A stretch of 64,000 bases of DNA, from positions 1-64,000 of the forward strand of contig JAUCBJ010006420.1 in assembly GCA_032718475.1 (NCBI GenBank), in the 5' to 3' direction. The notes beneath the pieces were generated by a model. That model saw only the letters and a list, made by a program, of their open reading frames with translations. It ran no database searches and was not told the DNA's origin. Numbering within the stretch: the first letter of the stretch is position 1; the number at the start of each line of letters is the position of its first letter. Source of the stretch: Nemertoderma westbladi. Taxonomy: Eukaryota; Xenacoelomorpha; Nemertodermatida; Nemertodermatidae. A program made the translations under genes and the position numbers. Below, in pieces: positions 45,801-58,568 of this stretch.

Positions 45801-45985
45801 TTGGGGTTCCTTTGTTTTTATTTATAATCTACAGTATATACCTAGGGTAGGCCTACTGATCCACCATCAATAAGCCATACTAAACTTACAACCACGTTTT
45901 AGTTGTTTCGAATAACTCCGCTTTGGATATGTTCCGCCAGTTGTCCATTTATATCGTCAGGGATCTACGCTCGTGTGTTATTAAA
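42850..45985. other. Gene-poor AT-rich stretch with a C25 tract
   Basis: No gene recognised. A run of 25 C lies at 45,386-45,410. The rest shows short AT-rich words and isolated small frames without domains. Confidence 0.4.
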
Positions 45986-45994
45986 TGACGGAGA

Positions 45995-46197
45995 TATATT
46001 TTATGATTTATAATATATTATTTTATTATATTTTATGATTTCTAATATATTATTTTATTATATTTTATGATTTCTAATATATTATTTTATTATATTTTAT
46101 GATTTATAATATATTATTTTATTATATTTTATGATTTATAATATATTATTTTATTATATTTTATGATTTCTAATATATTATTTTATTATATTTTATT
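45995..46197. repeat. 32-bp AT-only minisatellite (~6 copies)
   Basis: The unit ATTTTATGATTTMTAATATA plus TTATTTTATTAT recurs every 32 bp (ATGATT at 46,003, 46,035, 46,067 and onward), with A/C variation at one position. Confidence 0.85.
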
Positions 46198-46199
46198 GA

Positions 46200-47279
46200 T
46201 TTATGATTCGTCTACGATAATTTTTTTTATAACTCCCATTTTTTTAACCAACATTTTCAGGCCGGCAGTAAAATGTGAATTAAATTTACAATTTACCAAT
46301 TATTTCGTTTTAAATTTGTTTAATTTTAAATTGTGAATTTTTAAATTAGATTAAATAATTGCAATATTTTGAGGGACCCTTTGGTAGAAACCACTCCCTA
46401 CATAGAGGCAGTTTTGTTATTAAAAACTTTATCGTTTTTTTTAACTTCGGGAAAATTGTCAATAACATCATCAATAATTGTAGAGTTCGATCTCATTAAG
46501 GTAAATACGTACAGGTACTGAAGTCAATTCAGATAATCTCCAATCAATTGTCCATAGCTCTTAGATATGATAGAATTAGTTTCAGTTTGTAAGTCTCGTC
46601 ACGTTTCAGCAAGTTTCACACATTGTTGAACTTGAGCTCTCTTTGGTTGCGCCCCAGGGCATGTGCCTTAATTACCTACCCTTAAATACTCCACTGACGA
46701 GGTCACAAATTCAGCAACCTCTCTCGACAAGAGCGCTAGTAACCTAAACTGATATTGGTAACCGTTGAAACATTCAATTAGAAATACAGTGGGATATTAT
46801 GAATAGCAACAGGAACATGTTGATCTCCCAGAAAACCTTCTTCCAACAAATCAAACAAAATAAATTAAACAACTAACATAGTCACAGACGATCAAACTTA
46901 AAGGATTTCTTATAATATTGAAATTAAATACCGGTAAATATAGCAGTAACGATATAAATTAAGGCACTAATTGCAGTAAAAAAAAAACTCATTCAAAACA
47001 TATACCAGCCTAATCTCACCTATAGTAGAAATAATAATAATGAATTATGGCATCAGAACCCCCCCCCCCCTCCCCATGTCAACTACATTCTCATTCATAT
47101 GCTCAAATATTAAACCAATGGCATGGCCATCACTTTGTTATGTTATCTACCGTGGTATTGTTGGAATATCAGTACACAGTTAATGTTTTGGCTCTGGCAA
47201 AATTTGTATCTACATGAGACAACCACAACCGACGAACGTTATTGTCAACGTTAATTATCAATGAGGTAAAAGGAGAAGT
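46200..47279. other. Non-coding AT-rich stretch before the satellite
   Basis: No gene seen. A C12 run lies at 47,059-47,070. Confidence 0.4.
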
Positions 47280-50225
47280 TACAACGGCAGGTTGTTCTAA
47301 CCAAAACAATAAATAGGACTCAATAGATCAGGTTGCAATGTTAGGTTGCTCTAACCAAAACAATAAATGGGACTCAATAGATCAGGTTGCAATGTTAGGT
47401 TGCTCTAACCAAAACAATAAATGGGACTCAATAGATCAGGTTGCAATGTTAGGTTGTTCTTACCAAAACAATAAATGGGACTCAATAGATCAGGTTGCAA
47501 TGTTAGGTTGTTCTAACCAAAACAATAAATTAAATGGGACTCAATAGATCAGGTTACAACGGCAGGTTCTTCTAACCAAAACAATAAATGGGACTCAATA
47601 GATCAGGTTGCAATGTTAGGTTGCTCTAACCAAAACAATAAATGGGACTCAATAGATCAGGTTGCAATGTTAGGTTGTTCTAACCAAAACAATAAATTAA
47701 ACGGGACTCAATAGATCAGGTTACAACGGCAGGTTGTTCTAACCAAAACAATAAATGGGACTCAATAGATCAGGTTGCAATGTTAGGTTGTTCTAACCAA
47801 AACAATAAATTAAATGGGACTCAATAGATCAGGTTACAACGGCAGGTTGTTCTAACCAAAACAATAAATGGGACTCAATAGATCAGGTTGCAATGTTAGG
47901 TTGCTCTAACCAAAACAATAAATGGGACTCAATAGATCAGGTTGCAATGTTAGGTTGTTCTAACCAAAACAATAAATGGGACTCAATAGATCGGGTTGCA
48001 ATGTTAGGTTGTTCTAACCAAAACAATAAATTAAATGGGACTCAATAGATCAGGTTACAACGGCAGGTTGTTCTAACCAAAACAATAAATAGGACTCAAT
48101 AGATCAGGTTGCAATGTTAGGTTGCTCTAACCAAAACAATAAATGGGACTCAATAGATCGGGTTGCAATGTTAGGTTGTTCTAACCAAAACAATAAATTA
48201 AATGGGACTCAATAGATCAGGTTACAACGGCAGGTTGTTCTAACCAAAACAATAAATAGGACTCAATAGATCAGGTTGCAATGTTAGGTTGCTCTAACCA
48301 AAACAATAAATGGGACTCAATAGATCGGGTTGCAATGTTAGGTTGTTCTAACCAAAACAATAAATTAAATGGGACTCAATAGATCAGGTTACAACGGCAG
48401 GTTGTTCTAACCAAAACAATAAATAGGACTCAATAGATCAGGTTGCAATGTTAGGTTGCTCTAACCAAAACAATAAATGGGACTCAATAGATCAGGTTGC
48501 AATGTTAGGTTGTTCTAACCAAAACAATAAATGGGACTCAATAGATCAGGTTGCAATGTTAGGTTGTTCTAACCAAAACAATAAATTAAATGGGACTCAA
48601 TAGATCAGGTTACAACGGCAGGTTGTTCTAACCAAAACAATAAATGGGACTCAATAGATCAGGTTGCAATGTTAGGTTGTTCTAACCAAAACAATAAATT
48701 AAATGGGACTCAATAGATCAGGTTACAACGGCAGGTTGTTCTAACCAAAACAATGAATGGGACTCAATAGATCAGGTTGCAATGTTAGGTTGTTCTAACC
48801 AAAACAATAAATTAAATGGGACTCAATAGATCAGGTTACAACGGCAGGTTGTTCTAACCAAAACAATAAATGGGACTCAATAGATCAGGTTGCAATGTTA
48901 GGTTGTTCTAACCAAAACAATAAATTAAATGGGACTCAATAGATCAGGTTACAACGGCAGGCTGTTCTACCCAAAACAATAAATGGGACTCAATAGATCA
49001 GGTTGCAATGTTAGGTTGTTCTAACCAAAACAATAAATGGGACTCAATAGACCAGGTTGCAATGTTAGGTTGTTCTAACTAAAACAATAAATGAGACTCA
49101 ATAGATCAGGTTACAACGGCAGGTTGTTCTAACCAAAACAATAAATGGGACTCAATAGATCAGGTTGCAATGTTAGGTTGTTCTAACCAAAACAATAAAT
49201 TAAATGGGACTCAATAGATCAGGTTACAACGGCAGGTTGTTCTAACCAAAACAATAAATGGGACTCAATAGATCAGGTTGCAATGTTAGGTTGTTCTAAC
49301 CAAAACAATACATTAAATGGGACTCAATAGATCAGGTTACAACGGCAGGTTGTTCTACCCAAAACAATAAATGGGACTCAATAGATCAGGTTGCAATGTT
49401 AGGTTGTTCTAACCAAAACAATAAATGGGACTCAATAGATCAGGTTGCAATGTTAGGTTGTTCTAACCAAAACAATAAATTAAATGGGACTCAATAGATC
49501 AGGTTACAACGGCAGGTTGTTCTAACCAAAACAATAAATGGGACTCAATAGATCAGGTTGCAATGTTAGGTTGTTCTAACCAAAACAATAAATTAAATGG
49601 GACTCAATAGATCAGGTTACAACGGCAGGTTGTTCTAACCAAAACAATAAATGGGACTCAATAGATCAGGTTGCAATGTTAGGTAGTTCTAACCAAAACA
49701 ATACATTAAATGGGACTCAATAGATCAGGTTACAACGGCAGGTTGTTCTACCCAAAACAATAAATGGAACTCAATAGATCAGGTTGCAATGTTAGGTTGT
49801 TCTAACCAAAACAATACATTAAATGGGACTCAATAGATCAGGTTGCAATGTTAGGTTGTTCTAACCAAAACAATAAATGGGACTCAATAGATCAGGTTAC
49901 AATGTTAGTTTGTTCTAACCAAAACAATAAATGGGACTCAATAGATCAGGTTACAATGTTAGGTTGTTCTAACCAAAACAATAAATGAGACTCAATAGAT
50001 CAGGTTACAAAGGCAGGTTGTTCTAACCAAAACAATAAATGGGACTCAATAGATCAGGTTGCAATGTTAGGTTGTTCTAACCAAAACAATAAATGAGAGT
50101 CAATAGTTCATACAGTGGTAGGTTGTTCTAATCTAACCAAAACATGAAACGAGCGGCAATAACTCAGGTTATAGTGGTGCATTGTTCTCACCAAAACAAT
50201 AAACGGGACTCAATAGATCAGGTAA
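47280..50225. repeat. 54/59-bp satellite array (~53 units) of two monomer types
   Basis: Monomers share GGACTCAATAGATCAGGTT and TTCTAACCAAAACAATAAAT. Type A has GCAATGTTAGG and is 54 bp. Type B has ACAACGGCAGG, and the monomer preceding it usually ends AATAAATTAAAT, adding 5 bp. A and B often alternate as a ~113-bp dimer; elsewhere A is repeated. Units at 50.1-50.22 kb are more diverged, marking the older edge. The unit is clearly related to the dispersed core at 4.3, 33.6-33.85, 52.06 and 53.3 kb. Confidence 0.95.
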
Positions 50226-50520
50226 CAGTTTCACTTTTTGTTCACAGTAACTGGTATCGGTTCTTTACAGTAGACACCTCATTATTCTATTTAGTCTAGG
50301 ACCCGGTTAGGATTTGATAACTTTTGAGATTATTCTCAACTGCAATAGGGTAATGAGAATACAAGGCAGAACCTCTTATATGAGACTAAATTAATAACCG
50401 GTGAGGAGTGAGGTTCGAATAAGTCAGTTGATATCGCCAAAAATAATTAAACAACTCTATTCATCAAAATGACGATAAACATCTGAATCTTTTCAATGTG
50501 AATGAATTGGGACATATGGA

Positions 50521-50695
50521 GGTCCAAAAGGGACATTAAAAATATTTTTTGCTAACTCGTGCTTACGACTTAGTAAGTCGTGCGCACGACTTGCCATCCC
50601 TAAAACCTAGTTAGTTAGTCGTTCGCACGACTTAGTTTAGTAATTCGCTCGCATATGTTAACAAAAAATATTCTTTTATGTCCCTTTAGGGGCTA
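50521..50695. mobile_element. Small MITE with central GTCGTGCGCACGAC palindromes
   Basis: Inverted arms at 50,521-50,556 and 50,658-50,695 share AAAGGGACAT, AATATTTTTT and GTTAAC or GCTAAC. Between them AAGTCGTGCGCACGACTT and variants occur in several copies. There is no coding sequence. Confidence 0.7.
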
Positions 50696-50830
50696 CTTTG
50701 AATGGATATTTGGAAAATATGCTATTTTTAGAAAAGCATGTATAACTGCATAACTATAAAAAATATAAATATTATCAGATTAAATTATTTATCTATATTG
50801 TGGAATTTGATGAAACCATTGCAAATATTA

Positions 50831-51799
50831 TTACTTATTAACTAACATCCAATGTTTAACATTCTCATAAACTAGGAATGTTATAGATGTAGCAGGAACT
50901 ACCCTCAATAAACTTGGAACCAAACCCTTATAGAAACCTCGCAGACTCTCGTTCCTATATGTCCGTCGTATAGTGTCCCAGACACCGTGGTAGACCACAT
51001 GCTGGTCCTGCAGCCGGGCACGCAGTACCTGGTATGGGTAGGTCACTACCACCGCAAACCCTTTACTGATTGCCGCGAATAGAATATATAAACCTGAGGA
51101 GAACTGATAATCAACGGGAGAGACGTCGATATGGGAGCAATAGATCTTCTTGAGTTCCTCGTAGGCCATGAACTGTAGTGCCCCGTGGGAGACGCCAAAC
51201 AGCCCAGGAAGGAGTCCCTTGTACAGACCTCGGACGCCAGCCTCCCGGTACACAGAGAGGATACAATGCACCATACCGCGGTACTTCGGGGCGGTTGAGT
51301 CTAGCGACTCGTACTGGAGACACAGGCGGGTCTTGGCGACCCATATAGGGTTGGTAGCGACAACGGTCACCGCTCCCGCCTGCGCGGCGCATAGCAGATG
51401 CGTAGCTGCGCTCAACGGGACAGTCGCATCGTCGCTGGAGGCAGTGTAACTACGCTTGAAGGCGCCATATATGAAGAAGTAGAGTCCCCACGCGGAGCCA
51501 GCTCCCCAGACGTTGGGAGTAACTCCTTTATACAAACCGCGGATGCCTTCCGATCTGTAGATCGAACGAACGCAGTCTAGAATCCCCTCGTATTTCGGGC
51601 GGAGCATCATTCCGTCGTTTACGGAGAGTCTGACTTTCACTAAGTCCAGTGGGTGGACAACCAAGGTGGAAATAACCCCGCCCAGAACCCCGGCTACGAG
51701 ATTCTCGTATTGGACGTTCTTTAACATTCCGGCCCAGATTCCTTCGTTCACAGAGAATCCGTTGGTTGTAGTCGCGGTAGCGGTGTTTCCGAGTTTCAT
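50831..51799 (-). CDS. SLC25A32: Mitochondrial folate/FAD carrier, SLC25A32 type (322 aa), one exon
   Basis: This is an inner-membrane carrier that imports folate or FAD into mitochondria. Three tandem repeats are visible, each starting with the family signature: HPLDLVKVRL at ~49, NPIWVAKTRL at ~150 and YPYQVLRARLQ at ~254, each followed by a GLYKG or GFYKG closing element (~88, ~191, ~288). The unusual second (W instead of an acidic residue) and third (YPYQ) signatures, plus RLQDQH, are diagnostic for the SLC25A32 branch. Length is close to the human 315 residues. The start at 51,799 (AAAATGA context) leaves a ~30-residue leader as in relatives. As with SEC31 there is no intron, and the gene is a GC-richer island. 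Confidence 0.96.
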   Translation of the reverse strand: MKLGNTATATTTNGFSVNEGIWAGMLKNVQYENLVAGVLGGVISTLVVHPLDLVKVRLSVNDGMMLRPKYEGILDCVRSIYRSEGIRGLYKGVTPNVWGAGSAWGLYFFIYGAFKRSYTASSDDATVPLSAATHLLCAAQAGAVTVVATNPIWVAKTRLCLQYESLDSTAPKYRGMVHCILSVYREAGVRGLYKGLLPGLFGVSHGALQFMAYEELKKIYCSHIDVSPVDYQFSSGLYILFAAISKGFAVVVTYPYQVLRARLQDQHVVYHGVWDTIRRTYRNESLRGFYKGLVPSLLRVVPATSITFLVYENVKHWMLVNK

Positions 51800-51989
51800 T
51801 TTAAATTGTTTGGAATTCTTGCTTTCGCGGGGGGTTTGTGTTGCGCAATGCGGTAGAAGAAGACAAAACCTACTGTAGGATTGTAGGAGCTCTACTCTAC
51901 GTCAACAACAATTTGATTTTATTTTTATTTATTACGAAACATTTTTCTAAGCTTACATGCACACAAATAAATTGTTACTAAGTAATAAT

Positions 51990-52203
51990 GGCCATATCCT
52001 GGTATTTGGTCCGCGGACCAAATACGTTTTCCGGCAAAGCCATTTAAATGAGCAGGTTAGTAAAGGAGCAGGTTACAGTGGCTTGTTGGGGGAACCAAAA
52101 CAATAAACATTGAATTACTTCATTGTTATTAATATTTTATTGTACATGATTACACATGATTACATTATACATTGGTCCGCGGACCAGAAGCCAGTATAAT
52201 GCC
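51990..52203. mobile_element. ~210-bp element with TTGGTCCGCGGACCAA palindromes at both ends
   Basis: A palindrome lies at 52,006-52,021 and another (one base shorter in symmetry) at 52,172-52,186. Outward of each is a related CCTGG-TAT or ATACTGG word in inverted orientation. Between them at 52,060-52,110 is a copy of the dispersed core (AGGAGCAGGTTACAGTGGC ... AACCAAAACAATAAAC). Confidence 0.65.
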
Positions 52204-52209
52204 GTAATA

Positions 52210-53290
52210 ATTGTACAGTAGTATTAAGTAAAATAATTAGTAAATTACGGTAAATGAAAAAATATTATGAATAATTATAATTGACTTCAAGGTAAAGACG
52301 GAGGTTGATCGTGAAGGCTCATTACATCAACCACCGGATAGACAATTGTAATATTATATTAAATTTTGTTAATATTAGTTCGGAAATGCAACTACCAAAA
52401 ATAAATGCAAATATTGAGTGATATTAGATTAACTTAGTTCAGTAATTATCCGGTAGGCATCTACAGAACCTACCAGAATACAGAAGTACGGTTCAGGCAG
52501 TCAGGTAGGCCTGTCGCGCTGCCTGCAGGAAACGGCCGGTGCATTAGTGTCTAAACTACAACAGGCTGGCAGGCTTCTGGGTTTACAGCTTCTACTGTCC
52601 TACTACAGTACTACACTTTATGATACTTAGTGCTGAGCTGACGTGCTAGTACAGTAGTAGGATATGTTAGAATGTTACTGATAGGAACTAACTATAGGTT
52701 ACTATTAGAACACAAGATAATTTCTGAATTAGGTAGTCAGGTATTGTTATCAAAGTCAGGCTGTCAGTCAGTCGGGTAAAGTACATGAAGTAGGCAGGTA
52801 GGTGTGTAGGTACTGTACTGTAATCAAATTAACAGAGTAATGAAATTAGAATATAAATTTTAAATAGAAAATGTTGAAAACAAGTGACTGACAAAGAAAA
52901 TATGAAATATTACAGTAGGCCTATTACTGTCACTATTAGACAGTTACCGGTACTGTTAACCCACACTTAACACCAGACAACAGACAGGTAGGAATATTGA
53001 TACCGGAAATCACCTGTTGTTAAACGAATAGTTTGAATTTCCCTCTCAGTTCTAGGCCGAATTTCTATTGATAGATAATAAGGATTTATTACAGTATGTA
53101 GTGTAAAATTTAAGTTTTACTGGTTACTATTTTATACGGCATTGATTTTTGATGTCCGTTTTTTTTACTTTTTTGTCCGCCTTTTCTTACGAATTGTGCA
53201 TAATTACTTTTTGTTGTCCGCTTCATGACTTTTTATGTATGCATTTCTTCAAACTGTCAGACTGCTGATTTCTGGACTGTCAGACAGTTG
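52210..53290. other. Non-coding stretch
   Basis: It is AT-rich with many short CAGGTAGG/TAGGCCTA words. No gene seen. Confidence 0.4.
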
Positions 53291-53710
53291 ATTTAAGGGA
53301 AAGGAGCAGGTTACAGAGGCAGGCTTTTCTAACCAAAACAATAAACGGTCATTTTACCAAATGAAGGAAAGGGGCAGATATTACGGAGGCGGGATTTTCG
53401 AACCAAAACAATAAACGATTACTTTTACAGATTAAGGGAAAGGAGCAGGTTACAGAACAGGGCTTTTATAACCAAAACAAATAATTAACGATTACTTTTA
53501 CAAATTGAGGGAAAGTATCAGATTACAGATGCAGGCTTTTTAAACCAAAAAATAAAAAGTCACTTAACTAAATGAGGAAAAGGAGCAGGTTACAGAGGCG
53601 GGATTTTCTAACCAAAACAATAAACCACCACTTTAACAATTAAGAGAAAGGATAAGGTTACTGAGGCGGGCTTTTCTAACCAAAACAATAAACGATCATT
53701 TACCAAATGT
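53291..53710. repeat. ~68-bp tandem repeat (6 units) of the dispersed core
   Basis: Each unit runs AGGGAAAGGAGCAGGTTACAG, AGGCGGGCTTTTCTAACCA, AAACAATAAACG, then a T/A-rich spacer ending near CAAATGA. Units differ by 10-20%, so this array is older than the satellite at 47.3-50.2 kb. Confidence 0.85.
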
Positions 53711-55197
53711 GGAGCACATTACGACGCATCTTTATACCTACTGTACAATACAGCATTACTGCAAAATACTGTTCTATATACTGATACCAGAACTGATTAC
53801 CTAAGAGAACAGCAGTAGATATACCGATAGCTTGCAACCTAATCGAAAATTTCCGGAGGACATAAAAAGTAAAAATCAGAGGACACAATGAGTGATTTCA
53901 ACGGACAAGAAAAATTATTGTGATTTTGTAATATAGGCCTACATTATTTTATGAAAGATTGATATAATTACGAACATTTTGAGCGTAATAACAAAATTAC
54001 GAGGGTTGCTTTGTCTCCTAACGGATCCAAAGTCTCCCTCACCCGATTTTTATTATCAGTTTTGTGATATTATAGCCTTTTAATCTCCCGTTTCATCTCT
54101 ACTGAAGTGTTGCCATTCACGCCACAGGTATTTCCTCTACGATTTTAAATAATCAAGTTAGATTGTTAAAGTTAGGCCTAGGAATATTCTTCAGTTACTA
54201 AGCCAATAATTTTAATTCACCCTTCAATGCGTTTGCAGTACTTATAATCGAAATTTAAAATTACTTATTTCCTCTGGTTGACATTCAACTTATCATGTTA
54301 TGTAGAGCTTTATTTTGTCAATTTGCATCGACTGAAAATTGAAATTGCACCGATTTAAATTGAAACGGACCAACTGTGCTTGTATTAGTAATAATTTAAA
54401 TGAATAAAAAATATAATTATTTATTTTCGAAAGTGTTTAAACGGAACAATGGATGGAGAGAAAAATAGAAAAACAATTTGTTTTGCTATATTTCGGACAC
54501 CTTACGGTGACCGTCGTCAGACTTTAATTTAATTACACAACATAACAACAGATTATAAGAGCTGCAAATGTTTAATCAAATTTATTACATGGGAAAAAAT
54601 GCAGAACTTTTTTTCACTACTCCCGAGGCATATAATTTTCCGAAAGAAAGCGAGGTTAATGACGGGTCGAGAGAATATTAAAACAAATTTTCTACGTTTT
54701 TCTTTGTTGCCTATTTCTTTAATAAAAGATAGAGCGATATAGTGTTACAAGATAAATTGAACGTATATTGCTTCCATAGTTACTGCGTTTCATATTATTG
54801 CACTCTTCAACTCCTGAAGCTGCCTTACTCAATGTTAAATAATTTAATCTCGAACATTTATTATGTATAAAGAGCCGCTTAAGAACAAAAACCAATATTG
54901 GATATTGAGTTATGTTTTGGTGTAAGCCGTGTATACACTAAATTTGCAATAACTTTTGAGTTTGTGAATGGATTTTGCTCAAATTACGTGAAAGGCTTTT
55001 CTACTTCGATGCTCTTTCAACACATGTAATAAAATTTAAGAATTTCCCTTAACAATATTTTAATATACTTTTTCGCTGGGAAAAAAGTAAAAACAATGCA
55101 ATCATAATCATAATCTTTTATTCGGGGTATATTCGAGCGAAAAAGTAACAATTTTAGAATAAAACATTATACTTTTATGTGGTGGTAATTTTAATAG
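53711..55197. other. AT-rich non-coding stretch
   Basis: No gene or long repeat recognised. Confidence 0.4.
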
Positions 55198-56229
55198 TAC
55201 CGTCATCCGGGGTTATTTGAACCAAAGGGTATACTTGTGCCACTTCGGGAAGGAATGACTTCATAGATTACAATTTTACATATAAGTGTACTAAAGTGGA
55301 ATATTTGCGGTCTTACCAGTCAGATAAACAATCTGCAAATTATAACATGCCATTTGTAGAGCTATAAATTTAATTTTAAACATAAAAAACTCATTTATTG
55401 ATCTTTGGAATATACCATAAAAAATAAAGAGCATCAAAATGGGTGTGATATTTTTTGTCTCAATAAACTATGGCAATCATTAACTGTTTAAAATTAGTCA
55501 CACATACTCTAAAATTGTCATAGACATCGGTTTTACCTTTTTAAATGGCTATGAATTGTTTAATTCACATATTATTCAATGGACTTTTAAAAATCAAGAA
55601 ATGGGGATACTTGAACCATGGTGGATAATTGAGCCACTTACAATATGGTAATGATTTTGTAATAAATTTATACTTTTGGATTACCAAGCAGACTATTAAA
55701 CGGTAGGTACGCACACAGTACACTCATACAGTCATGACATGACTCATGGTATCAGCATCAGGGCCATTATAAAGTGTATATGTACCATACCTAATACAGT
55801 AATACAAAAGTACTGTACTAAAGCTGTTTGTTATAAGTACCTTACTGATCTCTGGTAAATATGCACTACCCATAAGTCAGTAAGTATTGTATAATCTTAA
55901 TTGTAATTTGATAATTGTTTGAATTTGATAATTGTAATTGTAATTGTGAGGTATATCATATCACTAGGCCTACTTACTTTATCTACATTGTGTACCGGAC
56001 AATGGGACTGGGACACCGGGTACATAATTCGTACGTATTATTACCTGGCATACATGTACTGATGTACTCTCCATTCAGATCCACAATCTACTGCATATAG
56101 ATCTACTGTCACTGACATACGGTAGGCCCTACTGTGTTTCTGATCTGTTTGAATTTTTTATTATATTCTATTATAAACGTTAACTACTGAACAGTATGGT
56201 ATATGAAACATTCAGACGTTGATTAAGTC

Positions 56230-58078
56230 ATGCCGAGGACGCACAAACGACGTTTAGGTGCAACGAGGTATCTAGATTTTACAAAGGAAAATCTGGATAA
56301 TGCACTATCCGCTATACAGAAAGGAATGAGCCAGAGGGAGGCGGGAGGCGGCGTGGACATTTAGTATTTCGAGGGCGACATTGAACCGCCGTCTGAAAGA
56401 TCCTCTTCCAAATTCACCAGGAAAACCCCCAATTCTTACAAAGGACCAAGAGGATACGCTCGTAGACAGAATTCAGTTGATGTGTGATTGGGGTTTTCCT
56501 ATTGACGGATTTGATCTTCGAATCTTAGTAAAAAATATCCTGGACCAAAAAGGTGTTGTCATTCGAGCGTTTAAAGATAACCTTCCAAGCCACGAATATG
56601 TGTCTTCATTCCTAGGGCGCCATCGGTGTCTAACCACTAGATTTGCCGGCAACATTAAAAGAAAAAGAGCTCAAGTACAATCAGATACAATTAATCAGTT
56701 CTTTGACTTATATGAAAAGGAAGTTGCAGGGGTATCACCAGACTGTATTTACAACTACGACGAGACTAATTTATGTGATAACCCAGGTCAAAAAAAGGTG
56801 TTGATGAAAAGGGGGACGAAATATCCAGAACGCGTTATGAACCATACCAAAGCAAGTATCAGTATAATGATGTGTGGCTCAGCCACTGGTGAGCTGTTGG
56901 CCCCATATGTAGTGTATAAGGCCAAATCGGTATACTCATGTTGGACCCTTCCTTGGTGGCCCACAAGGGACTCGTTACTCATGTTCGAAATCTGGGTGGT
57001 TTGAAGGTGAAGGTTTTGTGGATTGGTTCATGCAAACCTTGCTCCCAGCAATAAAGAAGAAAGGTGCAGATAAGACAAAGGTTGTCATCGGTGATAATCT
57101 TTCGACTCATTTGTCATTAGATGTACTAAGATGCTGTGAAAATAATAAAATCAAATTCATTTGCCTCCCACCCAATGCCACTGACAAACTCCAGCCCTTG
57201 GATGTCGCATTCTTTGCTCCTTTTAAGAAACGTTGGCGTTCAGTTTTACAAGATTTTAAACTGAAACATCCCAAGGTGGATTCATTACCGAAGAGTACAT
57301 TTCCAGCATTATTGCATAGGTTGATGGCTGGGGTGTTGGAGACTGAACAGGATCAGTCATCATCATCACAAAATAAAAATCTTGTATCTGGATTTGCAAA
57401 AACAGGACTCTATCCTGTTCAGAGGGATAAGATTATATCAATGCTACCATCAGCAGCCCATGGGTCGTCTTCACCTGGTGCTGAAGTCGATGATGCCCTA
57501 ATTGCATTATTAAAGGACGTTACTGGGAGAGTGGAAGCCGATGTTAATACTAGAAAGCGGGGCAAAAAGGTCAATATTGTGGCAGGTCAGTCTATATCTG
57601 CTGTGATGTTGAAGCGCAGCTCAAAGAGGCGGAGGCTAGAAAAAAAATGCAAGGGAAGAAGAAGGGTCCACCAAAGTCAATCATACCCGTTGGAGAAGCA
57701 GGGAGAAAAAAAACTAAACGAGCATGGAAAGTAACAAAGGCGACTAAAAGTTCAACATTGAAGAAAACCCAACCATCTAGAAAACGAAGGAGAATATATT
57801 CAACATCTTCAGAATCATCCATCATGTCAATGACACCGTCTGGAATACCATCAACATCAACATCTGGGTCAGAAACAGATCAGGCAGTATACAGTACGGC
57901 ATGTTCCGACACTGAATTTGAATTTGAAGGTTTTAATTCCGAAATTCCAAATGTATCTGAATCCACTTCCTCACTCATTGACAGTAATGAGATATGTAGA
58001 TATGCATCATCACCAGAACTCACGATGGAAGATATTCTACTGTTGGAGGAGTTGAATGATATTGAATCCGAATCCTAA
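56230..58078 (+). pseudogene. pogo/Tigger-like transposase with three frameshifts
   Basis: From 56,230 an N-terminal psq-type helix-turn-helix is visible (LDFTKENLDNALSAIQKGMS), then a frameshift in the GGCGGGAGGCGG run near 56,345. The next segment has LNRRLKD and the DNA-binding region (KDQEDTLVDRIQLMCDWGFP). The DDE catalytic core follows: NYDETNL (first Asp), a frameshift near 56,950, GDNLSTHLS (second Asp) and PPNATDKLQPLDVAFFAPF (third Asp). A third frameshift near 57,600 leads into a Lys/Arg-rich, Ser-rich tail ending at 58,078. All three catalytic Asp residues survive. This is a cut-and-paste transposase, inactive in this copy. Confidence 0.92.
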
Positions 58079-58568
58079 TTCAAACTACATTATAAACATA
58101 TAATCTGACTTTTTTGGCAATTTCATAGGATAATCCAGTAATCCAGATTACCTATATTTTGTTGGTTTGTTGTATTCCCAGTGACTTTTCATGTAATTTC
58201 AATACTGTACTTGTTAATTCCGTTCCATTGCCAACTCTTGTCATATATTATGACAAGAGATTATATCATTATTGTTATATATTCGGTATGACTATAATTT
58301 AATATGATTATGTGCAATGAAACAAACCCCGTTGTCCACCATCATGGTGGACACCGGTGCACTTTTTAAAAACATTTTAGTGGGCCAAGTAACCACAAAC
58401 TGGGGTTATTGCAGCCACAAATGACCAATATAACTCATTATGATGGTGTTTATGTCGGTTTTTATGCGATGGCTCAAGAATCCCCACAATGGTTTAAGTA
58501 TCCCCATATTGGGGTAACTTGAGCCACAATGGTTTTTAAAAAAAAAGTAACCTCCATTTAAAAGGAGG

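Noticed and set aside
47338-47547. 69-codon frame in the 54-bp satellite
   Set aside because: 54 bp is 18 codons, so identical units stay open until the first 59-bp unit breaks the frame.
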